From the NCBI GenBank assembly GCA_940337035.1, contig CALNHX010002973.1, forward strand, positions 62,001-126,000: a stretch of 64,000 nucleotides of DNA, written 5' to 3'. Below, piece after piece: positions 36,690 to 50,609 of the stretch. The position numbers and the translations under genes are program-made. The notes under the pieces are model-generated. The model searched no databases. It was given only the letters and a program-made list of their open reading frames with translations, and had not been told where the DNA came from. How positions within the stretch are numbered: position 1 is the stretch's first letter; each line of letters begins with the position of its first letter. This DNA comes from Agriotes lineatus (Eukaryota > Arthropoda > Insecta > Coleoptera > Elateridae).

Positions 36690-38960
36690 CAGTATATAAC
36701 ATATTATAATTTATAAACAGTAATTGCGGTATGCTAACTACTGTACGGAAACAACTGTAAACTAACTTTAAATGCATCGGAATAGCACCCACTGTTTTAG
36801 AAGTAGACAAATTGGCATACTAGAGCCTGTAAACGCTCTGTCGGACGATCTAAGATGTTTTCGGTCTCATTTCAATAGTAAAAACACTCCTAGATTTTTT
36901 TATTTTCGGAGCACTATTTCGGTCTCTGAGCGAGACTGTAGAATGGCCTCAGAATGCTACTAACAGTCTGTAACATATTATAATTAATAGACAGTAATTG
37001 CGGAATGCTAAAGACTGTACGGAAACAACTGTAAACTAACTTTAAATGCACCGGAATGGCACCTACTGTTTTAGAAGCAGGCAAAATGGCATGCTAAAGC
37101 CTGTAAACGCTCTGACAGACGATCTAAGACGTTTTCGGTATCATTTCGATAGTAGAAACACTCTTAGATTTTTTTACTTTAGGAGCACTTTTTCGGTTTC
37201 TGGGTGCGACTGCATAATGGCCTCAGAATGCTATTAGAAGTATGTAATATATTTCAATTAATAGACAGTAATTGCGGGATGCTAACAACTGTACGGAAAC
37301 AACAGTAAACTAACTTTAAATGCACCGGAATGGCACCTACTGTTTTAGAAGTAGATAAAATGGCATGCTAGAACCTGTAAACGCTCTGTCGAACGATCTA
37401 GACGTTTTCGGTATTATTTCGATAGCAGAAACACTATTAGATTTTATTATTTTAGAAGCACTATTTCGGTGTCTGAGCGCGACTGCATAATGGCCTCAGA
37501 ATGGCACTAACAGTATGTAACATATTATAATTAATAGACAGTAATTGCAGAATGCTAAATACTGTACAGAAACAACTGTAAACTTTCTTTAAATGCGCCG
37601 GAATGGCACCTACTGTTTTAGAAGTAAACAAAATGACATGCTAGAACCTGTAAACGCTCTGTCGGACGATCTAAGACGTTTTCGGTATCATTTCGATAGT
37701 AGAAACACTCTTAGATTTTTCTACTTTAGGGCACTATTTCGGTGTCTGAGCGCGACTGCATAATGGCCTCAGAATGCTACTAGCAGTATGTAACATATTA
37801 TAATTAAACGACAGTAATTGCAGAATGCTAAATACTGTACAAAAACAACTGTAAACTAACTTTAAATGCATCGGAATGGCACCTACTGTTTTAGAAGTAG
37901 ACAAAATGGCATGCTAGAACCTGTAAACCCTCTGTCGGACGATCAAAGGCGTTTACGGTATTATTTCGATAGTAGAAACACCCTTACATCTTTATATTTT
38001 AGGAGCACTATTTCGGTGTCTGAGCGCGACTTCGTAATGGCCTCAGAATGCTACTAGCAGTATGTAACATATTATAATTTATAGACAGTAATTGCGGTAT
38101 GCTAAAAACTGTACGGAAACAACTGTAAACTAACTTTAAATGCATCGGAATGGCACCTACTGTTTTAGAAGTAGACAAAATGGCAGGCTAGAGCCGGTAA
38201 ACGCTCTGTCGGACTATCTATGACGTTTACGGTATTATTTCGATAGTAGAAACACCCTTAGATTTTTATATTTTAGGAGCAGTATTTCGGTGTCTGAGCG
38301 CGACTGCATATTGGCCTCAAAATGCTACTAGCAGTAAGTAACATATTATAATTAATAGACAGTCATTGCAGAATGCTAAAAACTAGACGCAAACATTTGT
38401 AAACTAACTTTAAATGCATCGGAATGGCACCTACTAGTTTAGAAGTAGACAAAATGGCATGCTAAAGCCTGTAAACGCTCTGTCGGACGATCTATGATGT
38501 TTTCGGTCTCATTTCAATAGTAAAAACACTCCTAGATTTTTTTATTTTAGGAGCACTATTTCAGTCTCTGAGCGAGACTGCATAATGGCCTCAGAATGCT
38601 ACTAACTGTCTGTAACATATTATAATTAATAGACAGTAATTGCGGAATGCTAAAGACTGTACGGAAACAACTGTAAACTAACTTTAAATGCACCGGAATG
38701 GCACCTACTGTTTTAGAAGTAGGCAAAATGGCATGCTAAAGCCTGTAAACGCTCTGACAGACGATCTAAGACGTTTTCGGTATCATTTAGATAGTAGAAA
38801 CACTCTTAGATTTTTTTACTTTAGGAGCACTTTTTCGGTTTCTGGGTGCGACTGCATAATGGCCTCAGAATGCTATTAGAAGTATGTAATATATTTCAAT
38901 TAATAGACAGTAATTGCGGGATGCTAACAACTGTACGGAAACAACTGTAAACTAACTTTA
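36690..38960 (+). repeat. Six-monomer segmental duplication within the satellite
   Basis: Monomers around 36,772-37,300 and 38,410-38,950 share rare variants (a CGGTCTCATTTCAATAGTAA block at 36,860/38,503 and a CTTTTTCGGTTTCTGGGTGC block near 37,190/38,832). They are offset by about 1,642 bp, which is six monomers. Confidence 0.75.
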
Positions 38961-41900
38961 AATGCATCGGAATGGCACCTACTGTTTAAGAAGTAGACAA
39001 AATGGCATGCTAGAGCCTGTAAACGCCCTGACAGACGATATGAATCTTTTTCGGTATCATTTCGATAGTAGAAACGCTCTTAGTCTTTTTTATTTTACTA
39101 GTGCAATTTCGTTGTCCGAACGCGACTGCTTAACGACCACAGAATGCTCCTAGCAGTATGTAACATATTATAATTAATAGACAGTAATTGCGGAATGTTA
39201 AAGAATGTATGGAAACAACTGTAAACTAACTTTAAATGCATCGGAATGGCACCTACTGTTTTAGAAGTAGACAAAATGGCATGCTAGAGCCTGTAAACGC
39301 CCTGACAGACGATATGAATCTTTTTCGGTATCATTTCGATAGTAGAAACGCTCTTAGTCTTTTTTATTTTACTAGTCCAATTTCGTTGTCCGAACGCGAC
39401 TGCTTAACGACCACAGAATGCTCCTAGCAGTATGTAACATATTATAATTAATAGACAGTAATTGCGGAATGTTAAAGACTGTATGGAAACAACTGTAAAC
39501 TAACTTTAAATGCATCGGCATGGCACCTACTGTTTTAGAAGTAGACAAAATGGCATGCTAGAGCCTGTAAACGCTCTGACAGACAATCTGAAAAGTTTTC
39601 GGTATCATTTCGATAGTAGAAACGCTCTTAGATTTTTTTATTTTAGGAGCACTATTTCGGTGTCTGAGAGCGACTGCATAATGGCCTCAAAATACTACTA
39701 GCAGTATGTAACATATTATAATTAATAGATAGTCATTGCAGAATGTTAAAGACTGTATGGAAACAACTGTAAACTAACTTTAAATGCATCGTAATGGCAC
39801 CTACTGTTTTAGAAGTAGACAAACTGGCATGCTAGAGCCTGTAAACGCTCTGTCGGACGATCTAAAACGTTTACGGTATCATTTCGATAGTAGAAACACT
39901 CTTACATTTTTATATTTTAGGAGCACTATTTCGGTATCTGAACGCGACTGCATAATGGCCTCAGAATGCTACTAGCAGTATGTAACATATTATAATTAAT
40001 AGACAGTATTTGCGGTATGCTAAAAACTATGCGGAAACAACTGTAAACTAACTGTAAATGCATCGGAATAGAAGCTACTGTTTTAGAAGCAGGCAAACTG
40101 GCATGCTAGAGCCCTTAAACGCTCTGACGGACGATCTGATACGTTTTGGGTATCATTTCCATAGTAGAAACGCTCTTAGATTTTTTTATTTTAGTAGCCC
40201 AATTGCAGTGTCCGAGCGCGACTGCTTAATGACCTCAGAATGCTACTTACAGTATGTGACATATTATAATTAATAGATAGTCATTGTAGAATGCTAAAGA
40301 CTGTACGGAAACAACTGTAAACTAACTTTAAATGCATCGTAATGGCACCTACTGTTTTAGAAGTAGATAAAATGGCATGCTAGAACCTGTAAACGCTCTG
40401 TCGGACGATCTAGACGTTTTCGGTATCATTTTGATAGTAGAAACACTATTAGATTTTATTATTTTAGAAGCACTATTTCGGTGTCTGAGCGCGACTGCAT
40501 AATGGCCTCAGAATGGTACTAGCAGTATGTAACATATTTTAGTTAATAGACAGTAATTGCGAAATGCTAAAGACTGTACGGAAACAATTTAAACTAACTT
40601 TAAATGCATCGGAACGGCACCTACTGTTTTAGAAGTAGACAAAATGGCATGCTAGAGCCTGTAAACGCTCTGACTGACGATATGAAACTTTTTCGGTATC
40701 ATTTCGATAGTAGAAACGCTCCTTGATTTTTTTTTTATTTTAGTAGCCCAATTTCGGTGTCTGAGCGGGTCTGCGTAATGACTATTGAATGCTATTTTAA
40801 ATATGTAACATATTATAATTAATACACAGTAATTGCAGAATGCTAAATACTGTACAGAAACAACTGTAAACTAACTTTAAATGCGCCGGTATTGCACCTA
40901 CTGTTTTAGAAGTAGACAAAATGACATGCTAGAACCTGTAAACGCTCTGTCGGACGATCTAAGACGTTTTCGGTATCATTTCGATAGTAGAAACACTATT
41001 AGATTTTTCTACTTTAGGGCACTATTTCGGTGTCTGAGCGCGACTGAATAATGGCCTCAGAATGCTACTAGCAGTATGTAACATATTATAATTAATAGAC
41101 AGTAATTGCAGAATGCTATATACTGTACAAAAACAACTGTAATCTAACTTTAAATGCATCGGAATGGCACCTACTGTTTTAGAAGTAGACAAGATGGCAT
41201 GCTAGAACCTGTAAACGCTCTGTCGGACGATCTAAGGCGTTTACGGTATTATTTCGATAGTAGAAACACCATTACATTTTTATATTTTAGGAGCACTATT
41301 TCGGTGTCTGAGCGCGACTGCATATTGGCCTCAAAATGCTACTAGCAGTAAGTAACATATTATAATTAATAGACAGTCATTGCAGAATGCAAAAACTAGA
41401 CGCAAACGATTGTAAACTAACTTTAAATGCATCGCAATGGCACCTACTAGTTTAGAAGTAGACAAAATAGCAAGCTAGAGCCGGTATACGTTCTGTCGGA
41501 CGATCTAATACGTTTACGGTATTATTTCAATAGTAGAAACACCCTTAGATTTTTATATTTTAGGAGCACAATTTCGGTGTCTGAGCGCGACTACATAATG
41601 GCCTCAGAATGCTACTAGCAGTCTGTAACATATTATAATTAATAGACAGTAATTGCGGAATGCTAAAGACTGTACGGAAACAACTGTAAACTAACTTTAA
41701 ATGCATCGGAATTTCACCTATTGTTTTAGAAGTAGACAAAATGGCATGCGAGAGCCTGTAAACACTCTTTCAGAAGATCTAAGACGTTTTGGGTACCATT
41801 TCGATATTAGAAACACTCTTAGATTTTTTTATTTTAAGAGCACTATTTCGGTGTCTGAGCGCGACTGCATAATAGCCTCAAAATACTACTAGCAGTATGT

Positions 41901-43809
41901 AACATATTATAATTAATAGATAGTAATTGCGGTATGCTAAAAACTGTACGGAAACAACTGTAAACTAACTGTAAATGCATCGGAATAGAACCTACTGTTT
42001 TAGAGTAAGGCAAACTGGCATGCTAGAGCCTGTAAACGCTCTGTCGGACGATCTAAAACGTTTACGGTATCATTTCGATAGTAGAAACACTCTTAGATTT
42101 TTATATTTTAGGAGCACAATTTCGGTGTCTGAACGCGACTGCATAATGGCCTCAGAATGCTACTAGCAGTATGTAACATATTATAATTAATAGACAGTAA
42201 TTACGGTATGCTAAAAACTGTACGGAAACAACTGTAAACTAACTGTAAATGCATCGGAATAGAACCTACTGTTTTATAAGCAGGCAAACTGGCATGCTAG
42301 AGCCCTTAAACGCTCTGACGGATGATCTGATACGTTTTGGGTATCATTTCCATAGTAGAAACGCTCTTAGATTTTTTTTATTTTAGTAGCCCAATTGTGG
42401 TGTCCGAGCGCGACTTCTTAATGACCTCAGAATGCTACTTACAGTACGTGACATATTATAATTAATAGATAGTCATTGCAGAATGCTAAAGACTGTACGG
42501 AAACAACTGTAAACTAACTCTAAGTGCATCAGAATGTCACCTACTGTTTTAAAAGTAGACAAAATGGCATGCTAGAGCCTGTAAACGCTCTGTCGGACAT
42601 TCTAAGACGTTTTCGGTATCATTTCGATAGTAGAAACACTCTTAGATTTTTCTACTTTAGGGCACTATTTCGGTGTATGAGCGCGACTGCATAATGGCCT
42701 CAGAATGGCACTAACAGTATGTAACATATTATAATTAATAGACAGTAATTGCAGAATGCTAAATACTTTACAGAAACAACTGTAAACTAACTTTAAATGC
42801 GCCGGAATGGCACCTACTGCTTTAGAAGTAGACAAAATGACATGCTAGAACCTGTAAACGCTCTGTCGGACGATCTAAGACGTTTTCGGTATCATTTCGA
42901 TAGTAGAAACACTGTTAGATTTTCTTCTTTAGGGCACTATTTCGGTGTCTGAGCGCGACTGCATAATGGCCTCAGAATGCTACTAGCAGTATGTAACATA
43001 TTATAATTAATAAACAGTAATTGCAGAATGCTAAATACTGTACAAAAATAACTGTAAACTAACTTTAAATGCATCGGAATGGCACCTACTGTTTTAGAAG
43101 TAGACAAAATGGCATGCTAGAGCCGGTAAACGCTCTGTCGGACGATCTAAAGCGTTTACGGTATTATTTCGATTGTAGAAACACCCTTAGATTTTTATAT
43201 TTTAGGAGCACTATTTCGGTGTCTGAGCGCGACTACATAATGGCCTCAAAATGCTACTAGCAGTAAGTAACATATTATAATTAATAGACAGTCATTGCAG
43301 AATGCTAAAAACTAGACGCAAACAATTGTAAACTAACTTTAAATGCATCGGAATGGCACCTACTAGTTTAGAAGTAGACAAAATGGCATGCTAGAGCCGG
43401 TAAACGCTTTGTCGGACGATCTAAAGCGTTTACGGTATTATTTCGATAGTAGAAACACCCTTAGATTTTATATTTTAGGAGCACTATTTCGGTGTCTGAG
43501 CGCGACTACATAATGGCCTCAGAATGCTACTAGCAGTATGTAACATATTATAATTACCAGGCAGTAATTGCGGAATGGTAAAGATTGTACGGAAACAACT
43601 GGAAACTAATTTTAAATGCATCGGAATTTCACCTATTGTTTTAGAAGTAGACATAATGGCATGCTAGAGCCTGTAAACGCTCTTTCGGACGATCTAAGAC
43701 GTTTTGGGTACCATTTAGATATTAGAAACACTCTTAGATTTTTTTAATTTAAGAGCACTATTTCGGTGATTGAGCGCGACTGCATAATGGCCTCAGAATG
43801 CTACTAGCA

Positions 43810-44360
43810 GTATGTAACATATTATAATTAATAGACAGTAATTACGGAATGGTAAATATTGTACGGAAACGAATGAAACTTACTTTAAATGCATCGGAAT
43901 GGCAGCTACTGTTTTAGAAGAAAACAAAATGGCATGTTAGAGCCTGTAAACGCTCTTTCGGACGATCTAAGACGTTTTGGGTACCATTTAGATATTAGAA
44001 ACACTCTTAGATTTTTTTAATTTAAGAGCACTATTTCGGTGATTGAGCGCGACTGCATAATGGCCTCAGAATGCTACTAGCAGTATGTAACATATTATAA
44101 TTAATAGACAGTAATTACGGAATGGTAAATATTGTACGGAAACGAATGAAACTTACTTTAAATGCATCGGAATGGCAGCTACTGTTTTAGAAGAAAACAA
44201 AATGGCATGTTAGAGCCTGTAAACGCTCTGTCGGACGATCGAAGACGTTTTTGGTATCATTTCGATAGTAGAAACACTATTAGATTTTTTTACTTTAGGA
44301 GCACAATTTCGGTGTTTTGGTCCGACTGCATAATGGCCTCAGAATGCTGTTAGAAGTATG
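43810..44360 (+). repeat. Recent single-monomer duplication
   Basis: Two adjacent monomers share private variants (GGAAACGAATGAAAC, GGCAGCTACTG, AGAAGAAAACAAAATGG) at an offset of exactly about 274 bp, showing local unequal exchange. Confidence 0.75.
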
Positions 44361-47300
44361 TAACATATTTTAATTAATAGACAGTAATTGCGGGATGCTA
44401 ACAACTATATGGAAACAGCTGTAAACTAACTTTAAATGCATCGGAATGGCACCTACTGTTCTAGAAGTAGACAAATTGGCATGCTAGAGCCTGTAAACGC
44501 TCTGACAGACAATCTGAATAGTTTTCGGTATCATTTCGATTAAAGAAACACTCTTAGATTTTTATATTTTAGGAGCACTATTTCGGTGTCTGAGCGCGAC
44601 TGCATAATGGCCTCAGAATGGTACTAGCAGTATGTAACATATTATAATTAATAGACAGTAATTGCGGTATGCTAAAAACTGTACGAAAACAACTGTAAAC
44701 TAACTTTAAATGTACCGGAATGGCACCTACTGTTTTAGAAGTAGACAAAATGGCATGCTAAAGCCTGTAAACGCGCTGACAAACGATCTAAGAAACTTTC
44801 GTTATCATTTCGATAGTAGAAACACTGTTAGATTTTTTTACTTTAGGAGCACTATTTCAGTGTCTGGGTGCGACTGCATAATGGCCTCAGAATGCTATTA
44901 GAAGTATGTAACATATTTCAATTAATAGACAGTTATTGAGGGATGCTAACAACGGTACGGAAACAACTGTAAACTAACTTTAAATGCATCGGAATGGCAC
45001 CTACTGATTAAGAAGTAGACAAAATGGCATGCTAGAGCCTGTAATCTCCCTGACAGACGATATGAATCTTTTTCGGTATCATTTCGATAGTATAAACGCT
45101 CTTAGTCTTTTTTATTTTACTAGTCCAATTTCGTTGTCTGAGCGCGACTGCTTAACGACCACAGAATGCTCCTAGCAGTATGTAACATATTATAATTAAT
45201 AGACAGTAATTACGGAATGTTAAAGACTGTATGGAAACTACTGTAAACTAACTTTAAATGCATCGGAATGGCACCTACTGTTATAGAAGTAGACAAAATG
45301 GCATGCTAGAGCCTGCAAACGCTCTGACAGACAATCTGAAAAGTTTTCGGTATCATTTCGATAGTAGAAACGCTCTAAGATTTTTTTATTTTAGAAGCAC
45401 TATTTCGGTGTCTGATCGCGACTGCATAATGGCCTCAAAATGCTACTAGCAGTATGTAACATATTATAATTAATAGATAGTCATTGCAGTATGCTAAACA
45501 CTGTACGGAAGCAACTGTAAACTAACCTACTGTTTTAGAAGTAGACAAACTGGCATGCTAGAGCCTGTAAACGCTCTAACGGACGATCTAAAACGTTTAC
45601 GGTATCATTTCGATAGTAGAAACACTCTTAGATTTTTATATTTTAGGAGCACTATTTCGGTGTCTGAACGCGACTGCTAGTAGCAGTATGTAACATATTA
45701 TAATTAATAGACAGTAATTGCGGAATGGTAAAGATTGTACGGAAACAAATGGAAACTAACTTTAAATGCATCGGAATATCACCTACTGTTTGAGAAGTAG
45801 ACAAAATGGCATGCTAGAGCCTGTAAACACTCTGTCGGACGATCTAAGACGTTTTCGGTATCATTTCGATAGTAGAAACACTCTAAGATTTGTTTTATTT
45901 TAGTAGCCCAATTTCGGTGTCTGAGCGCGACTGATTAATGACCTCAGAATGCTACTTTAAATATGTAACATATTTTAATTAATCGACAGTAATCGCGGAA
46001 TGCTAAAGACTGTACGGAAACAACTGTAAACTAACTTTAAATGCATCGTAATGGCACCCACTGTTTTAGAAGTAGACTAAATGGCATGCTAGAGCCTGTA
46101 AACGCTCTGTCGGGCGATCTAAGACGTTTACGGAATCATTTCGATAGTAGAAACACTCTTAGATTTTTTTATATTAGGAGCACTAGTTCGGTGTCTGACC
46201 GCGACTGCATAATGGCCTCAAATTGCTACTAGCAGTATGTAACATATTATAATTAAGAGATAGTCATTGCAGAATACTAAAGACTGTATGGAAACAACTG
46301 TAAACTAACTTTAAATGCATTGGAATGGCATCTACTGTTTTAGAAGTAAACAAAATGGCATGCTAGAGGTTGTAAACGCTCTGTCGGGCGATCTAAGACG
46401 TTTTCGGTATCATTTCGATAGTAGAAACACTCTTAGATTTTTTTATTTTAGAAGCCCGATTTCGGTGTCTGAGCGCGACTGCTTAATGACCTCTGAATGC
46501 TACTTACAATATGTAACATATTATAATTAATAGACAGTAATTGCAGAAAGATAAACACTGTACAGAAACAACTGTAAACTAACTTTAAATGCGTCGGAAT
46601 CGTACCTACTGTTTTAGAATTAGACAAACTGGCATGCTAGAGCCTGTAAACGCTCTGTCGGACGATCTATGACGTTTACGGTATCATATCGATAGTAGAA
46701 ACGCTATTAGATTTTATTATTTTAGGAGCACTATTTCGGTGTCTGAGCGCGACTGCATAATGGCCTCTGAATGCTACTAGCAGTATGTAGCATATTATAA
46801 TTTATAGGCAGTAATTGCGGTATGCTAAAAACTGTACGGAAACAACTGTAGACTAATTTTAAATGCATCGGTATAGCACCTACTGTTTTAGAGGTAGACA
46901 AACTGGCATGCTAGAGCCTGTAAACGCCCTATCGGACGATCTAAAATGTTTTCGGTCTCATTTCGATAGTAAAAACACTCTTAGATTTTTTTATTTTAGG
47001 AGCACAATTTCGGTGTCTGAGCGCGACTGCATAATGGCCTCAGAATGCTACTAGCAGTATGTAACATATTACCATTAATAGACAGTCATTGCTGAATGCT
47101 AAAGACTGTACAAAAACAACTGTACACTAACTTTAAATGCATCGGAATAGCACCTACTGTTTTAGAAATAGACAAACTGGCATGCTAGAGCCTATAAACG
47201 CTCTGACATACGATCTGAAACGTTTTGGGTACCATTTCGATAGTAAAAACGCACTAAGATATACATTATTTTAGTAGCCCAATTTCGGTGTCTGAGCGCG

Positions 47301-50300
47301 ACTGCTTAATGACCTTAGAATGCTACTTTAAATATGTAACATATTTTAGTTAATAGACAGTAATTGCGTAATGCTAAAGACTGTACGGAAACAAATGTAA
47401 AATTTAAAGTTAAAATGCATCGGAATGGCACCTACTGTATTAGATGTAGACAAAATGGCATGCTAGAGCCTGTAAACGCTCTGTCAGACTATCTGAAACG
47501 TTTTCCGTATCATTTCGATAGTAGAAACACTCTTAGATTTGTTAATCTTAGGAGCACTATTTCGGTGTCTGAGCGCGACTGCAAAATGTCATCAGAATGC
47601 GACTAGCAGTATGTAACATATTATAATTAATAGACAGTAATTGCGGAATGCTAAAGACTGTACAGAATCAACAGTACACTATCTTTAAGAGCATCGGAAT
47701 AGCTCTTACAGTTTTAGAAGTAAACAAAATAGCATGCTAGAGCTTGTAAACGCTCTGTCGGGCGATCTAAGACGTTTTTCTGTATCATTTCGATAGTAGA
47801 AACACTCTGAGATATTTTTAATTTTAGGAGCACTATTTCGGTGTCTGAGCGCGACTGCATAATGGCCGCAAAATGCTACTAGCAGTACGTAACATATTAT
47901 AATTACTAGACAGTCATTACCGAATGCTAAAGACTGTACGGAAACAACTGTAAACTAACTTTAAATGCATCTTAATGGCACCTAATGTTTTAGAAGTAGA
48001 CAAAATGGTATGCTAGAGCCTGTAAACGCTTTCTCAAACATTCTAAGACGTTTAGGTATCATTTATATAGTAGAAACACTATTAGATTTTATTATTTTAG
48101 GAGCACTATTTCGGTGTCTGAGCGCGACTGCATAATGGCCTCAGAATGCTACTAGCAGTATGTAACATATTATAATTTATAGACAGTAATTGTGGTATGC
48201 TAAAAAATGTACGGAAACAATTGTAGACTCATTTTAAATGCATCGGTATAGCACCTACTGTTTTAGAGGTAGACAAACTGGCATGCTAGAGCCTGTAAAC
48301 GCCCTATCGGACGATCTAAAATGTTTTCGGTCTCATTTCGATATTAAAAACACTCTTACATTTTTTATTTTAGGAACACTATTTCGGTGTCTGAGCGCGT
48401 CTGCATAATGGCCTCACACTGATACTAGAAGTATGTAACATATTATAATTAATAGACAGTAATTGCGGAATGCTAAAGATTGTACAGAAACAACTGGAAT
48501 CTAACTCTAAATTCATCGTAATGGCACCTACTGTTTTAGAAGTAGACAAAATGGCATGCTAAAGCCTGTAAACGCTCTGACACACGATCTGAAAAGTTTT
48601 CGGAATCATTTCGAAAGTAGAAACACTCATAGATTTTTTTATTTTAGGAGCAGTATTTCGGTGTCTAAGCGCGACTGCATAGTGGCCTCGGAATGCTACT
48701 TACAATATGTAACATATTATAATTAATAGACAGTCATTGTAGAACGCTAAAGACTGTACGGAAACAACTGTAAACTAACTTTAAATGCATCGGAATGGCA
48801 CCTAGTGTTTTAGGAATAGACAAAGTAGCATGCTAGAGCCTGTAAACGCTCTGTCGGGCGATCTAAGACGTTTTCGGTATCATTTCGATAGTAGAAACAC
48901 TCTTAGAATTTTTTATTTTAAGAGCACTATTTCGGTTTCTGAGCGCGACTGCATAATGGCCTCAGAATGTTAAGAGCTGTATGTAACATAATTTAGCTAG
49001 CAGACAGTAATCGCAGAATGCTAAAGACTGTACGAAAACAAGTGCAAACTACCTTTAATGCATCGGAATGGCACCTACTGTTTTAGAAGTAGACAAAATG
49101 GCATGCTAAAGCCTGTAAACGCTCTGAGAGACGATCTGAAAAGTTTTCGGAATCATTTCGAAAGTAGAAACACTCTTAGATTTTTTTATTTTAAGAGCAC
49201 TATTTCGGTGTCTGGGTGCGACTGCATAATGACCTCAGAATGCTACTAGCAGTATGTAACATATTATAATTAATAGACAGTCATTGCAGTATGCTGAAGA
49301 CTGTACGGAAACAACTGTACACTAACTTTAAATGCTTCAGAATAGCACCTACTGTTTTAGAAGTAGACAAACTTGAATGCTAGAGCCTGTAAACGCTTTG
49401 AGGGACGATCTGAAACGTTTTGGGTATCATTTCGATAGTAGGAAACGCTCATAAATTTTTTTATTTTAGTAGCCCAACTTCGGTGTCCGAGAGCGACTAC
49501 TTAATGACCCCAGAATGCTACTTACAATATGTAACATATTATAATTATAAGACGGTAATTGCAGAATGCTAAAGACTGTACAGAAACAACTGTAAACTAA
49601 CTTTAAATGCATCGGAATAGCACCTATTGTATTAGAAGTAGACAACATGGCATGCTAGAGCCTGTAAACGGTCTGACAGACGATCTGAAACGTTTTCGGT
49701 ATCATTTCGATAGTAGAAACACTCTTAGATTTTTTATTTTAGGAGCACTATTTCGGTGTCTGAGCATGACTGCATAATAACCTCAGAATGCTACTAGCAG
49801 TACGTAACATATTATAATTAATAGACAGTTATTGCAGTATGCTAAAAACTGTACGGAAACAACTGTAAACTAACTTTAAATGCATCAGAATAGCACCTAC
49901 TATTTTAGAAGTAGACAAACTAGCCCGCTAGAGCCTGTAAACGCTCTGACGGACGGTCTGAGACGTTGTGGGTATCATTTTGCTTTTAGAAACGCTCTTA
50001 GATTTTTTTATTTTAGGAGCACTATTTCGGTGTCTGGGCGCGACTGCATAATAACCTCAGAATGCTACTAGCAGTATATAACATATTATAATAAATAGGC
50101 AGTCATTTCAGTATGCTAATGACTGTACGGAAACAACTGTAAACTAACTTTAAATGCTTCGGAATAGCACCTACTGTTTTAGAAGTAGACAAACTAGCAC
50201 GCTAGAGTCTGTAACCGTTCTGATGTACGATCTGAAACGTTTTGGGTATCATTTCGATAGTAGGAAACGCTCTTATTTTTTTTTATTTTATAAGCCCAAT

Positions 50301-50609
50301 TCCGGTGTCTGAGCGCGCCTCTTTAATGACCTCAGAATGCTACTTACAATATGTAACATATTATAACTAATAGACTGTAATTGCAGAATGCTATAGACTG
50401 TACAGAAACAACTGTAAACTAACTTTAAAAGCATCGGAATGGCACATATTGTATTAGAAGTAGACAAAATGGAATGCTAGAGCCTGTAAACGCTCTGACA
50501 GACGATTTGAATTGTTTTCGGTATTATTTCGATAGTAGAAACACTCTTAGATTTTTTTATTTTAGGAGCACTATTTCGGTTTCTGGGCGCGACTGCATAA
50601 TGGCCTCAG